A DNA stretch of 5,436 nt from an uncultured Gemmatimonadota bacterium (GTDB taxonomy: Bacteria > Gemmatimonadota > Gemmatimonadetes > Gemmatimonadales > GWC2-71-9): positions 1 through 5,436 of the forward strand of contig CAMLHP010000141.1 of the NCBI GenBank assembly GCA_946479805.1, in the 5' to 3' direction. Below the pieces are notes generated by a model. The model was not told where the DNA came from, did not search any database, and saw only the letters and a list, made by a program, of their open reading frames with translations. Numbering within the stretch: position 1 is the first letter of the stretch; every line of letters begins with the position of its first letter. Below are positions 1 through 5,436 of this stretch, one piece after another. A program made the position numbers and the translations under genes.

Positions 1-1211
1 TAGATGCTCTGCTTCGGGTCTCCCACCACGAACAGCGCGCCGGGCCGCGGTGTCACCGAGGTCCAATTGTTTCCCTGCTCCGGTTCGGATGCGAGCAGGA
101 AGCAGACTTCGGCCTGGATCGGGTCGGTATCCTGGAATTCGTCCACCAGCAGCCGGCGGTAGCGTTCACCCAGCCGGCGACGGGCCTCGGGGGATTCGCG
201 CAGCAACCGAGCAGCCAGCTGCAGCAGGTCCTCGAACACCAGCGTGCCTCGCGCGTGCCGCTGCTCGGCGAACGCCCGCGCCGCACGCTCGATGAAGTGC
301 ATCACGGGGGCGTAGCGATGGGCCCGCCATGCCCGGATCAGCGGGATGACGTGTGTGGCCTGGAAGTCCTGCAGGTCCTCGCGCAACTGGTGCACCGGCG
401 TGTCCTTGCGGGCCCGCACGCCCCAGCGGATCATCGTGAACTTGATGTCGTCCTTCTCCGACATCGCATCCGCGAATCGCGCCAGGTCATCCCAGTCGGG
501 ACCCCGCCGTAGCCGGTCCAGCCGACGGAATAGCGCCTGCGCCTGGTCCCACCCCCCGTCGGGCTTGTCCCTCGGCATCATCTCCCTGGCGCGATCAAGC
601 AGCGCGTCGAGCGCCGCGCGGCATCGGGTGGCGTCGGGCGCCGGAACGCTGGGAGCCGGGAATGTGACGTCGGGATACTTCGCGCGCTCCTCGAACGCCT
701 CGAACAGCTCGCGCGGATCCAGGTTCAGCCGCCGCAGCGTATCCAGTGACGGATCGTTCTCCACCCGGCAGCGCTCGATCCAGCTGCGCCAGAACCCTGC
801 GCGAATGGCGGGCCACTCCTCCTCCGGTACCTCGACGAAGGTGGGATCGAGTCCCGCCTCGAGCGGATGCTCGCGCAGCAACCGGGCTGCGAAGGAGTGA
901 ATGGTGCCCAGGAACGCCCTGTCCATGTGGTCGCGGGCCACGCGCAGGCGGGCCGCGGCTTCCGCGTCGGTTGCTTCGGCGGCCCGCCGCTCCAGCTTGT
1001 TCTCGAACCGCTCGCGCAGCTCCGCCGCAGCCTTGCGGGTGAACGTCACCGCAGCGACCTGCTCCACCGGCGTGCCGCGCTCCACCAGGGCAAGCATGCG
1101 CTCCACCAGCATCGTTGTCTTGCCCGAGCCCGCGCCGGCCTCCACCAGCAGGTTCGCGTCGAGGTCGCTCGTGATGCGCGTGCGCGCGGCAGCATCCTGC
1201 AATGGCTTCAT
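1..1211 (-). CDS. addA: AddA/UvrD-type ATP-dependent helicase, N-terminal part (runs off left edge)
   Basis: Superfamily 1A DNA helicase subunit, expected to be the motor that unwinds double-strand ends together with AddB. The frame is open for 403 codons and continues past the left edge, so it is partial only because of the window. Visible motifs in order: a Q-motif-like start (Q5), Walker A EAGAGSGKTT (K31 the catalytic lysine), motif Ia VTFTRKAAAEL (55-65), motif Ib GTIHSF (102-107), Walker B/motif II LLVDEFQDTDPIQ (354-366, D357 and E358), and motif III VVGDPKQSI (395-403). The stretch after motif Ib, REHPLEAGLDP, and the DTDPIQ form of motif II resemble AddA/RecB-type helicases more than plain UvrD or PcrA. 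The ATG at 1211 overlaps the stop of the preceding gene and has GAGG six bases upstream. The C-terminal half, where AddA carries a second nuclease domain, is not in view, so a nuclease-free UvrD paralogue cannot be excluded. Confidence 0.9.
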   Translation of the reverse strand, partial: MKPLQDAAARTRITSDLDANLLVEAGAGSGKTTMLVERMLALVERGTPVEQVAAVTFTRKAAAELRERFENKLERRAAEATDAEAAARLRVARDHMDRAFLGTIHSFAARLLREHPLEAGLDPTFVEVPEEEWPAIRAGFWRSWIERCRVENDPSLDTLRRLNLDPRELFEAFEERAKYPDVTFPAPSVPAPDATRCRAALDALLDRAREMMPRDKPDGGWDQAQALFRRLDRLRRGPDWDDLARFADAMSEKDDIKFTMIRWGVRARKDTPVHQLREDLQDFQATHVIPLIRAWRAHRYAPVMHFIERAARAFAEQRHARGTLVFEDLLQLAARLLRESPEARRRLGERYRRLLVDEFQDTDPIQAEVCFLLASEPEQGNNWTSVTPRPGALFVVGDPKQSI

Positions 1212-1221
1212 TCCTTGCCTC
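1208..1221 (-). promoter_or_regulatory. ATGA stop/start overlap with ribosome binding site of the helicase gene
   Basis: The nuclease gene ends in TGA at 1210-1208 and the helicase gene starts with ATG at 1211-1209, so the two share four bases (ATGA). A GAGG box at 1221-1218 stands six bases before the ATG, inside the last codons of the upstream gene. This arrangement is typical of translational coupling and would help keep the two subunits in equal amounts. The coupling itself is inferred. Confidence 0.75.
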
Positions 1222-4200
1222 GCCGCTGCTGCATGCTGCTGAACACGTCCAGCGATGCCGAGTGGGCCGCCGCCCACTCCGCGCGCGGGGCCGACTTGAC
1301 GCCGTAGCGGTCGCCGTTCTTGATCCGGCAGATCGGCGCCGCATCACAGTAGCGGCAGTCGTCCTTCTCAGTGGTGGGAACGAACGCGCCGGACTGGGGA
1401 TGCTCAAGCAACCCCGCGACGATGTCCCGCGTAAGCGCCAGCTGCTCGCGGGTGATGGGCTGCACGTGATTGGCGCCCTTCGGTGTCGGGAAGCGATACT
1501 CGAAGCGTTCCACCTGTGCGCCGAGCTGCAACTCTGCGATGGCGGCGTAGATGCCGGCCTGCAGGTGGCGTCCGCCGTCGAACGGCCCATCGTCGTCCTT
1601 CTGGTACGACCACGAGCTGCCCGCCTTGAAGTCCACCACGCGAAGCTTGCCATCGGGAAGCCGGTCCACCCGGTCGATCCTGCCGAACACCCGCAGCGAG
1701 CGGCTCCCGACCTTGAATGGCAGCGCGTCGCGCCACGCCACTCCCATCTCGAACTCGAACGGCTCCGCGCCGGTGCTTTCGTAGTCGTCTATCTCGCAAG
1801 CCCGGAACTCGACCGCTGCGCGCTGGATCTCCTCGGCCTCGGCCATGAACACCGCCTCGCTGGGTGGCGGGACCTTCTCCCGCCATTCATCGATCCGCTC
1901 ACTGGTGATGGCCTTGACCCGCTCCAGCGCCGCGCTCGAGCCGAGCTCGTCGCGCCGGCTCTGGTACTCCTTGCCGAAGCGCTCGTACACCTCGTGCAGC
2001 AGTGAGCCCCTGTCGGCGGCGGAGAGCCAGGCGTCGGGATCGTACTCGGGCTCCTCCGGCGGACGGAGGTTGAGCCCGTACAGGTAAAGCCATGCCAGCG
2101 GACAGCGGGCCAGGGTCTCGAGCTGCGAGGCTGACACCGGTCGAGTGCTTTCCGACGGATCCAGGCCCGCCGGATCAGCAACGCGACCGTGCACCGGGAG
2201 GAACTCGTCGGCCGCCAGCGACGCGTGCAGGTCCAGTCCGCACTGGAGCGCCGGAAAGCCATCGCGCAGCTGCGCCCTGCCATCCAGCAGCAGCGAGCCA
2301 CGAGACATGGCAGCGAGCCAGGCATCGCGATCATCCAGGCAGCTGAGTGCATTCGCCGGAACCGCCGACACCGGCTCGCCCAGGTGCTCGCGCAGCGCGT
2401 CGTAGTCGAGTGTGTCGTCGGCCTTGCTGCGCCGGTATGCCTCGAGCAGCAGCAGCGAGGGGCCGGTCACGCTGCCCGTGTCCGAGCCGCGCACTGCGTA
2501 CGAGAGCGTTACCTTGCCCTTGAGCCTCGCCAGCCCCCGGCCCAGCCGCCACGCGCGCTCCTCCTGGCGCACCGCCACCGGCGGCAGCGCATCGCCATCG
2601 AGCGCACCGCGCACCGCATCGGGCAGCAGCGCGTCCTGGATCCTGGCCCCGCCGGTCCGGTCCGCGTCGAGGCCCACGACGAAGGTCGCCTTCCTGCCGG
2701 TGACTCCCGCGTGCACCAGGTCGGTGAAGTGAAGCGCATCTCCCGCCGACGCCCCAGGCCTGCCACCGCGGAGGTCGGGCCAGGTGCGAAGGTCCCGCAG
2801 CACCTGATCCAGCTCCGCCAGTGCACCGGCGAAGCCGACATCGCGTTCGCCCACTTCCTCCAGCAACTTTAACTGGGTCCTGAGCCGGGCCATCAGGTGG
2901 GATTCGCCGCCGTATGGCTCGGCGGGCTGCACCAGGAGGTCCAGGTAGCGCAGGACCGCGCCGGCAAGCGCGCTGGAGGATGTGGTGACTTCGGTGAAGT
3001 CTCCCCGCTCAGGCACTGGCGGCAGCAGGTCAAGCAGCTGCCGGAGCAGTGACGCCAGCGCCCTTGATTCGCGCTGCTGCTGCCCCAGGCGCCACTCGAA
3101 CTCCTCGGCCGACTCGTCGTCCCGCTGCCGGACCCGGGTAGCCGCCGGATCTGCCAGCCGGGCGTATGCCTGCTCAAAGCGTTCGCGGCCCCATCCCACC
3201 CGCTCCTCGCGCAGCCGGTGCGCCAGCTGGGCCGGCGAGAACTCGTTGTCGGGCGGCGCCAGCTCGCCCGCTTCGAGTGCCTCGCGCAGGGTGTCGGCCG
3301 GAAGGCCCTCGGACAGAAAGGTGAGGAAGCGCGACACGGCGCGGCCGATCCGCGAGTGCACGAAAGGCAGGCCGTTGTGATGGGTGCAGGGAACGTCGAG
3401 ATGCGAGGTGAGCGCGTGAAGCTCGACGCCGTAACGGTCCTCGTCAGTGGCGGCGATCTCGATGTCGCCCCAGGCCCAGCCGGCGGCGATTGCGCGGCGC
3501 AGCACCTCGCGCAACTCGGTGGCGGGAGTCGTGGCGGAGAAGAGGACCGGGGCCGCAGTCGTTGCCTGGGCATCGCCGTCCGCATGCCCCTGCGCCTGCC
3601 CCACGCCATGGCCCGGCTGGCGCGCCCGGCTGGCCACCATGGTCCGCGGCACGGCTCCATCTCCAGCTTCGACGTCGAGCACCTCGGCGCTGAGCACTGC
3701 GCCACCGTCAATGACCCGTGCCACCAGCCGTCCGGCCAGGCCACGCAGCGAGAGTTCCCCGGCCAGCACCAGGTGCGGCGCGAGCACGAACGGCGCTTCC
3801 TCATCGAAGGCGTCGAGCGCCAGCAGGAAGATTCCAGCCGGGTCCAGCATTCGACGCTCGTCAAGCAGGCGGAGGTAGTGTGCCAGGATGCGGCCCAGAT
3901 CGCGGGCGGTGCTGTCGCGCGGGGCCCGCTCGGCAATCTCCGCCGGGCCAATTCCTGCGGCGCGGAGGCTCTGCAGCGAGTCGTGCACCGCCACCCGCAG
4001 CCCCGGCCGGCCGGCCAGCGCGGCCAGCCGTCCTTCCACGGATCCCTCACTTATCGCCGCCTCGAACGCCGCCTCCGACACCGCGGCGATCTCGAGGTCG
4101 TCGCCGGGCCGCACGCCCCGCTCGGACATCCTGGTAAACGCCAGCTCCCCCGCCAGCATCTTCGGCGTCACCGCCTCCCAACCCACCCAGCCACCGGCCT

Positions 4201-4318
4201 CGCGCGCCAGCGTGGCCAGCAGCTCGCGACCCCAACGGAGGTCGGGGCCGACGAGCATCTTCCTGGCCACAGGCCAGGAGGCGTCGAGCTGCTTCAGATG
4301 TGTCAGGATGCGAAGCAT
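1208..4318 (-). CDS. addB: AddB-like PD-(D/E)XK nuclease with iron-sulfur staple, partner of AddA
   Basis: Nuclease/scaffold subunit of a helicase-nuclease that resects double-strand breaks; about 1036 residues, near the usual AddB size. The C-terminal nuclease domain shows all expected elements: LLHEVYERF with H775 and E776, GRIDRVD with D882, VVDFKAG with D896 and K898, and LQAGIY with Q920 and Y924. C739 (LARCPLAW) and the C-terminal C-x2-C-x5-C (C988, C991, C997) match the four-cysteine Fe-S staple known in AddB. The N-terminal half looks like the helicase-fold region of AddB, but its first 60 residues have no Walker A; where one might be expected the protein reads MLVGPDLRWGREL. A Gly/Gln/His/Asp-rich linker lies near residues 228-255. 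I chose the ATG at 4318; a GTG at 4333 in frame adds five residues. Neither start has a clear Shine-Dalgarno box. It overlaps the helicase gene by four bases. A more distant PD-(D/E)XK exonuclease naming is the main alternative. Confidence 0.88.
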   Translation of the reverse strand: MLRILTHLKQLDASWPVARKMLVGPDLRWGRELLATLAREAGGWVGWEAVTPKMLAGELAFTRMSERGVRPGDDLEIAAVSEAAFEAAISEGSVEGRLAALAGRPGLRVAVHDSLQSLRAAGIGPAEIAERAPRDSTARDLGRILAHYLRLLDERRMLDPAGIFLLALDAFDEEAPFVLAPHLVLAGELSLRGLAGRLVARVIDGGAVLSAEVLDVEAGDGAVPRTMVASRARQPGHGVGQAQGHADGDAQATTAAPVLFSATTPATELREVLRRAIAAGWAWGDIEIAATDEDRYGVELHALTSHLDVPCTHHNGLPFVHSRIGRAVSRFLTFLSEGLPADTLREALEAGELAPPDNEFSPAQLAHRLREERVGWGRERFEQAYARLADPAATRVRQRDDESAEEFEWRLGQQQRESRALASLLRQLLDLLPPVPERGDFTEVTTSSSALAGAVLRYLDLLVQPAEPYGGESHLMARLRTQLKLLEEVGERDVGFAGALAELDQVLRDLRTWPDLRGGRPGASAGDALHFTDLVHAGVTGRKATFVVGLDADRTGGARIQDALLPDAVRGALDGDALPPVAVRQEERAWRLGRGLARLKGKVTLSYAVRGSDTGSVTGPSLLLLEAYRRSKADDTLDYDALREHLGEPVSAVPANALSCLDDRDAWLAAMSRGSLLLDGRAQLRDGFPALQCGLDLHASLAADEFLPVHGRVADPAGLDPSESTRPVSASQLETLARCPLAWLYLYGLNLRPPEEPEYDPDAWLSAADRGSLLHEVYERFGKEYQSRRDELGSSAALERVKAITSERIDEWREKVPPPSEAVFMAEAEEIQRAAVEFRACEIDDYESTGAEPFEFEMGVAWRDALPFKVGSRSLRVFGRIDRVDRLPDGKLRVVDFKAGSSWSYQKDDDGPFDGGRHLQAGIYAAIAELQLGAQVERFEYRFPTPKGANHVQPITREQLALTRDIVAGLLEHPQSGAFVPTTEKDDCRYCDAAPICRIKNGDRYGVKSAPRAEWAAAHSASLDVFSSMQQRRGKE
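1260..1279. repeat. 8-bp GC-rich inverted repeat inside the end of the addB gene
   Basis: GAGTGGGC and GCCCACTC pair perfectly around a four-base CGCC loop. It lies inside the coding sequence (residues EWAAAHS), about 50-70 bases upstream of the helicase start on the minus strand. It could form an mRNA hairpin before the start of the second gene. In GC-rich coding DNA a chance occurrence is quite possible, so a function is not claimed. Confidence 0.35.
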
Positions 4319-4323
4319 GACCC

Positions 4324-4329
4324 AACATA
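4324..4329 (-). promoter_or_regulatory. Possible -10 element just upstream of addB
   Basis: On the minus strand TATGTT at 4329-4324 matches TATAAT at four of six positions and ends five bases before the ATG at 4318. If it works as a -10 box, transcription would begin at or next to the start codon, giving a leaderless mRNA. That would fit the missing Shine-Dalgarno box. No convincing -35 box is seen about 17 bases further up, so this is a weak call. Confidence 0.2.
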
Positions 4330-4362
4330 CCACAGGGGGGAGACAACGAGGTTGGAAGAAGC

Positions 4363-4410
4363 AGGAGAGGTAGAAGAGGTAGAGGGGGAATCCCCTCTTC
4401 TACCTCTCCT
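4363..4410 (-). terminator. 17-bp perfect inverted repeat, possible terminator of the DUF4440 gene
   Basis: The arms 4363-4379 and 4394-4410 are perfectly complementary over 17 bases around a 14-base loop. A competing inner hairpin also exists: 4381-4387 (AGAGGGG) pairs with 4392-4398 (CCCCTCT) around GAAT. The structure starts about 32 bases downstream of the DUF4440 stop codon and ends about 45 bases before the addB ATG, both genes reading on the minus strand. That is the right place to end the DUF4440 transcript. There is no clean T-run after the stem on the minus strand (it reads GCTTCTTCC), so it is not a canonical rho-independent terminator. It could instead protect an mRNA 3' end or simply be a repeat element. 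Confidence 0.4.
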
Positions 4411-4431
4411 ACCTCTGCTACCTCTGCTACC
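4364..4431. repeat. 9-base-period intergenic repeat in two opposite orientations
   Basis: From 4364 the plus strand reads in 9-base units: GGAGAGGTA, GAAGAGGTA and a degenerate GAGGGGGAA. After a single T at 4391 the opposite orientation follows: a degenerate CCCCTCTTC, then TACCTCTCC, TACCTCTGC, TACCTCTGC and a partial TACC. The left units are reverse complements of the right-hand type, which makes the hairpin annotated over the same region. The plus strand is therefore almost all purine on the left and almost all pyrimidine on the right. The whole element sits between the DUF4440 stop and the addB start. Such a simple pattern may arise by slippage or belong to a dispersed repeat family; the window shows only this copy. 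Confidence 0.8.
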
Positions 4432-4442
4432 GGTTTACTTCG

Positions 4443-4916
4443 CTACTTCATCGGCACCAGCGACACATGGATGATCTTCCATCCGGAAATTCCGCGGCGG
4501 AGCAGGGTCACATAGCGGAACTTCAGCTCGCCGCCATCTGCCGGATGTACCGTCCAGGTCCCCAGGTCCACCGCCGTGCTTCCATACACCCGGGTGGTGT
4601 CGGACTCGATTACGGCGTGGGGCCACGTGGGGGCTTCCTCGGCCATGGCGGCACGGATCTCGAGACCGCCGGACAGCATCCGCCCATCATCCATGATGAC
4701 GACGGCGTCGTCAGCGTACAGTGCGGTCACTCCAGCGGCGTCCTTGCTGTTGAAGGCGTCGACATAGGTGGCACGAAGGGTCGCCAGATCCGACATCGCC
4801 GTGCGAAGCGCGGGGGCGTTGGCGGGGATTCCCTGTGCCGCCAGTGCGGCAGGGGCGGCCAGTGCAACTGCGACTGCAAGTGCGGCTGTGCGAAGAGACC
4901 TGTGCCGGGAAGTCAT
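4443..4916 (-). CDS. Exported DUF4440/SnoaL-like (NTF2-fold) protein
   Basis: Small secreted protein of 157 residues in the NTF2-like superfamily, probably DUF4440 or the related SgcJ/EcaC type. The N-terminus is a clear Sec signal peptide: basic MTSRHRSLR, a hydrophobic Ala/Val/Leu core (residues 11-25), and a cleavage region ALA-AQG near residue 26, with no lipobox cysteine. The mature part shows the family pattern: an early helix ending in YVDAFNSKDAAGVTALYADD (48-67), then VVIMDDG, and a late strand GWKIIHVSLVP near the C-terminus. Members form a cone-shaped fold with a pocket; some act as enzymes or ligand binders, but the substrate here cannot be told. I chose the ATG at 4916 because GGAG lies six bases before it. 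The upstream in-frame ATG at 4928 would add four residues but is preceded only by a run of C. It is divergent from the sulfatase gene and followed by the repeat hairpin. Confidence 0.8.
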   Translation of the reverse strand: MTSRHRSLRTAALAVAVALAAPAALAAQGIPANAPALRTAMSDLATLRATYVDAFNSKDAAGVTALYADDAVVIMDDGRMLSGGLEIRAAMAEEAPTWPHAVIESDTTRVYGSTAVDLGTWTVHPADGGELKFRYVTLLRRGISGWKIIHVSLVPMK

Positions 4917-4922
4917 GGGGCG

Positions 4923-4926
4923 CTCC
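4923..4926 (-). promoter_or_regulatory. Ribosome binding site that decides the DUF4440 start
   Basis: GGAG at 4926-4923 on the minus strand is followed by the six-base spacer CGCCCC and the ATG at 4916. The box overlaps the alternative ATG at 4928, which itself has only C-rich sequence upstream. This favours the shorter protein. Confidence 0.6.
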
Positions 4927-4946
4927 ATGGGGGGGGTGAATGATCG

Positions 4947-4956
4947 AGGATATCCT
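4947..4956. promoter_or_regulatory. Perfect 10-bp palindrome in the divergent intergenic region
   Basis: AGGATATCCT is a perfect palindrome between the two divergent genes. It is flanked by an outer inverted pair, GATCG at 4942-4946 and CGATC at 4962-4966, that is not centred on it. On the minus strand TAGGAT at 4957-4952 overlaps it and resembles a -10 box at four of six positions, so the site could be an operator or promoter part for the DUF4440 gene. No regulator is encoded nearby and a -35 box is not evident. The rest of 4917-5023 shows an 8-base G run (4929-4936) and nothing else I can name. Confidence 0.25.
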
Positions 4957-5023
4957 ACCCCCGATCCCGCCGAGCGGAAGGGGAGGGCCTTTCGCCTGAC
5001 GGTCCCGGAGCCTACCGTAGGGA

Positions 5024-5436
5024 ATGTTCCCCCGGCCTCCGGTTCTCCCCGCCCTGCTCCTGCTCCTGGCGAGCCCGTCCGGCGTGCCCGGTCCAGGCCC
5101 GGCCGCTGCCACTCCCCGCAACATCATCCTGATCCTGAGCGACGACCACCGGTACGACTTCATGGGCTTCATGCCGGGCGCGCCGGAATGGCTCGAGACG
5201 CCGGGCCTCGACCGGATGGCAGCGGAAGGAGCCCATCTGGCCAACGCCTTCGTGACCACCGCGCTCTGTTCGCCCAGCCGGGCGTCGATCTTCACCGGAC
5301 AGTACGCCCATCGCCACGGCGTGGTCGACAACACCAGTCCGGTGCCGGAGGGCACGTCGTTCTTCCCTGAGGAACTCCAGGCCGCCGGCTGGAACACCGG
5401 CTACGTGGGCAAGTGGCACATGGGCGAGGACAGCGA
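5024..5436 (+). CDS. Exported Cys-type sulfatase, N-terminal part (runs off right edge)
   Basis: Type I (formylglycine-dependent) sulfatase that hydrolyses a sulfate ester outside the cytoplasm; only the first 137 codons are in view. Residues 1-30 form a likely Sec signal peptide (MFPRPP, then a LPALLLLLA core). The domain then opens with NIILILSDDHRYD, where D40 and D41 are the expected calcium ligands. The active-site signature CSPSR follows at 82-86, C82 being the residue a formylglycine-generating enzyme would oxidise. The second signature, GYVGKWHMG, ends at 134, with K130 and H132 as conserved active-site residues. The ATG at 5024 is the earliest start possible because an in-frame TAG stands at 5018. 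Its ribosome binding is poor: GGAG is 13 bases away and AGGG almost touches the ATG. The substrate (polysaccharide, steroid or other sulfate) cannot be judged from this part. Confidence 0.9.
   Translation, partial: MFPRPPVLPALLLLLASPSGVPGPGPAAATPRNIILILSDDHRYDFMGFMPGAPEWLETPGLDRMAAEGAHLANAFVTTALCSPSRASIFTGQYAHRHGVVDNTSPVPEGTSFFPEELQAAGWNTGYVGKWHMGEDS

Noticed and set aside
595..1653. Minus-strand open frame of 352 codons spanning the addB/addA junction
   Set aside because: It is out of frame with both real genes and its protein is Arg/Ala/Gly-rich low-complexity sequence, while the other frames carry clear helicase and nuclease motifs.
1202..2005. Plus-strand open frame of 267 codons opposite the nuclease domain
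   Set aside because: It lies opposite the conserved nuclease and Fe-S region of addB and shows no recognisable family.
4364..4431. CRISPR-like or minisatellite array
   Set aside because: Units are only 9 bases, contiguous without spacers and in two orientations, so it is not a CRISPR array.
3218..4474. Long plus-strand open frame of 418 codons opposite addB
   Set aside because: It is antisense to a well-supported nuclease gene, its translation is Arg/Gly/His/Pro-rich without motifs, and it runs through the repeat hairpin; GC-rich DNA produces such shadows often.
4929..4936. Phase-variable poly-G start of the DUF4440 gene
   Set aside because: The better start at 4916 with its own ribosome binding site lies downstream of the run, so a length change would not shift the reading frame.
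4711..5397. Minus-strand open frame of 228 codons opposite the sulfatase and overlapping the DUF4440 start
   Set aside because: It conflicts with the CSPSR sulfatase frame and with the signal peptide of the DUF4440 protein, both of which have clear motifs.

Overview
The window is GC-rich and tightly packed, and reads as a bacterial chromosome. AddAB-type recombination genes plus two exported proteins fit a high-GC environmental bacterium. The overall style recalls Gemmatimonadota, but that is an impression; no marker gene here fixes the phylum.

Layout. Positions 1-4318 on the minus strand hold a two-gene double-strand-break repair operon. An AddB-like nuclease (1208-4318) comes first. It is followed, with a 4-base ATGA overlap, by the N-terminal 403 residues of an AddA/UvrD-type helicase that runs off the left edge. 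A short non-coding stretch (4319-4442) holds a striking 9-base-period repeat that folds into a 17-bp perfect inverted repeat. Next on the minus strand is a small exported NTF2-fold protein of the DUF4440/SnoaL-like type (4443-4916). A divergent intergenic region (4917-5023) separates it from the start of a plus-strand exported Cys-type sulfatase (5024 onward), which runs off the right edge.

How the genes work together. AddB and AddA would form one helicase-nuclease that resects double-strand ends and prepares 3' tails for RecA. The visible AddA part carries helicase motifs from Walker A to motif III. AddB carries the PD-(D/E)XK nuclease and all four cysteines expected for the iron-sulfur staple, but I see no Walker A motif in it. 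The DUF4440 protein and the sulfatase are divergent neighbours; nothing in the sequence ties them to DNA repair or shows that they act together.

There is no gene-free stretch longer than 300 bases. I see no RNA gene, insertion sequence, CRISPR array or phage gene. I do not see a new multi-gene system here. The points most worth a second look are the repeat hairpin at 4363-4431 and the Walker-less AddB.
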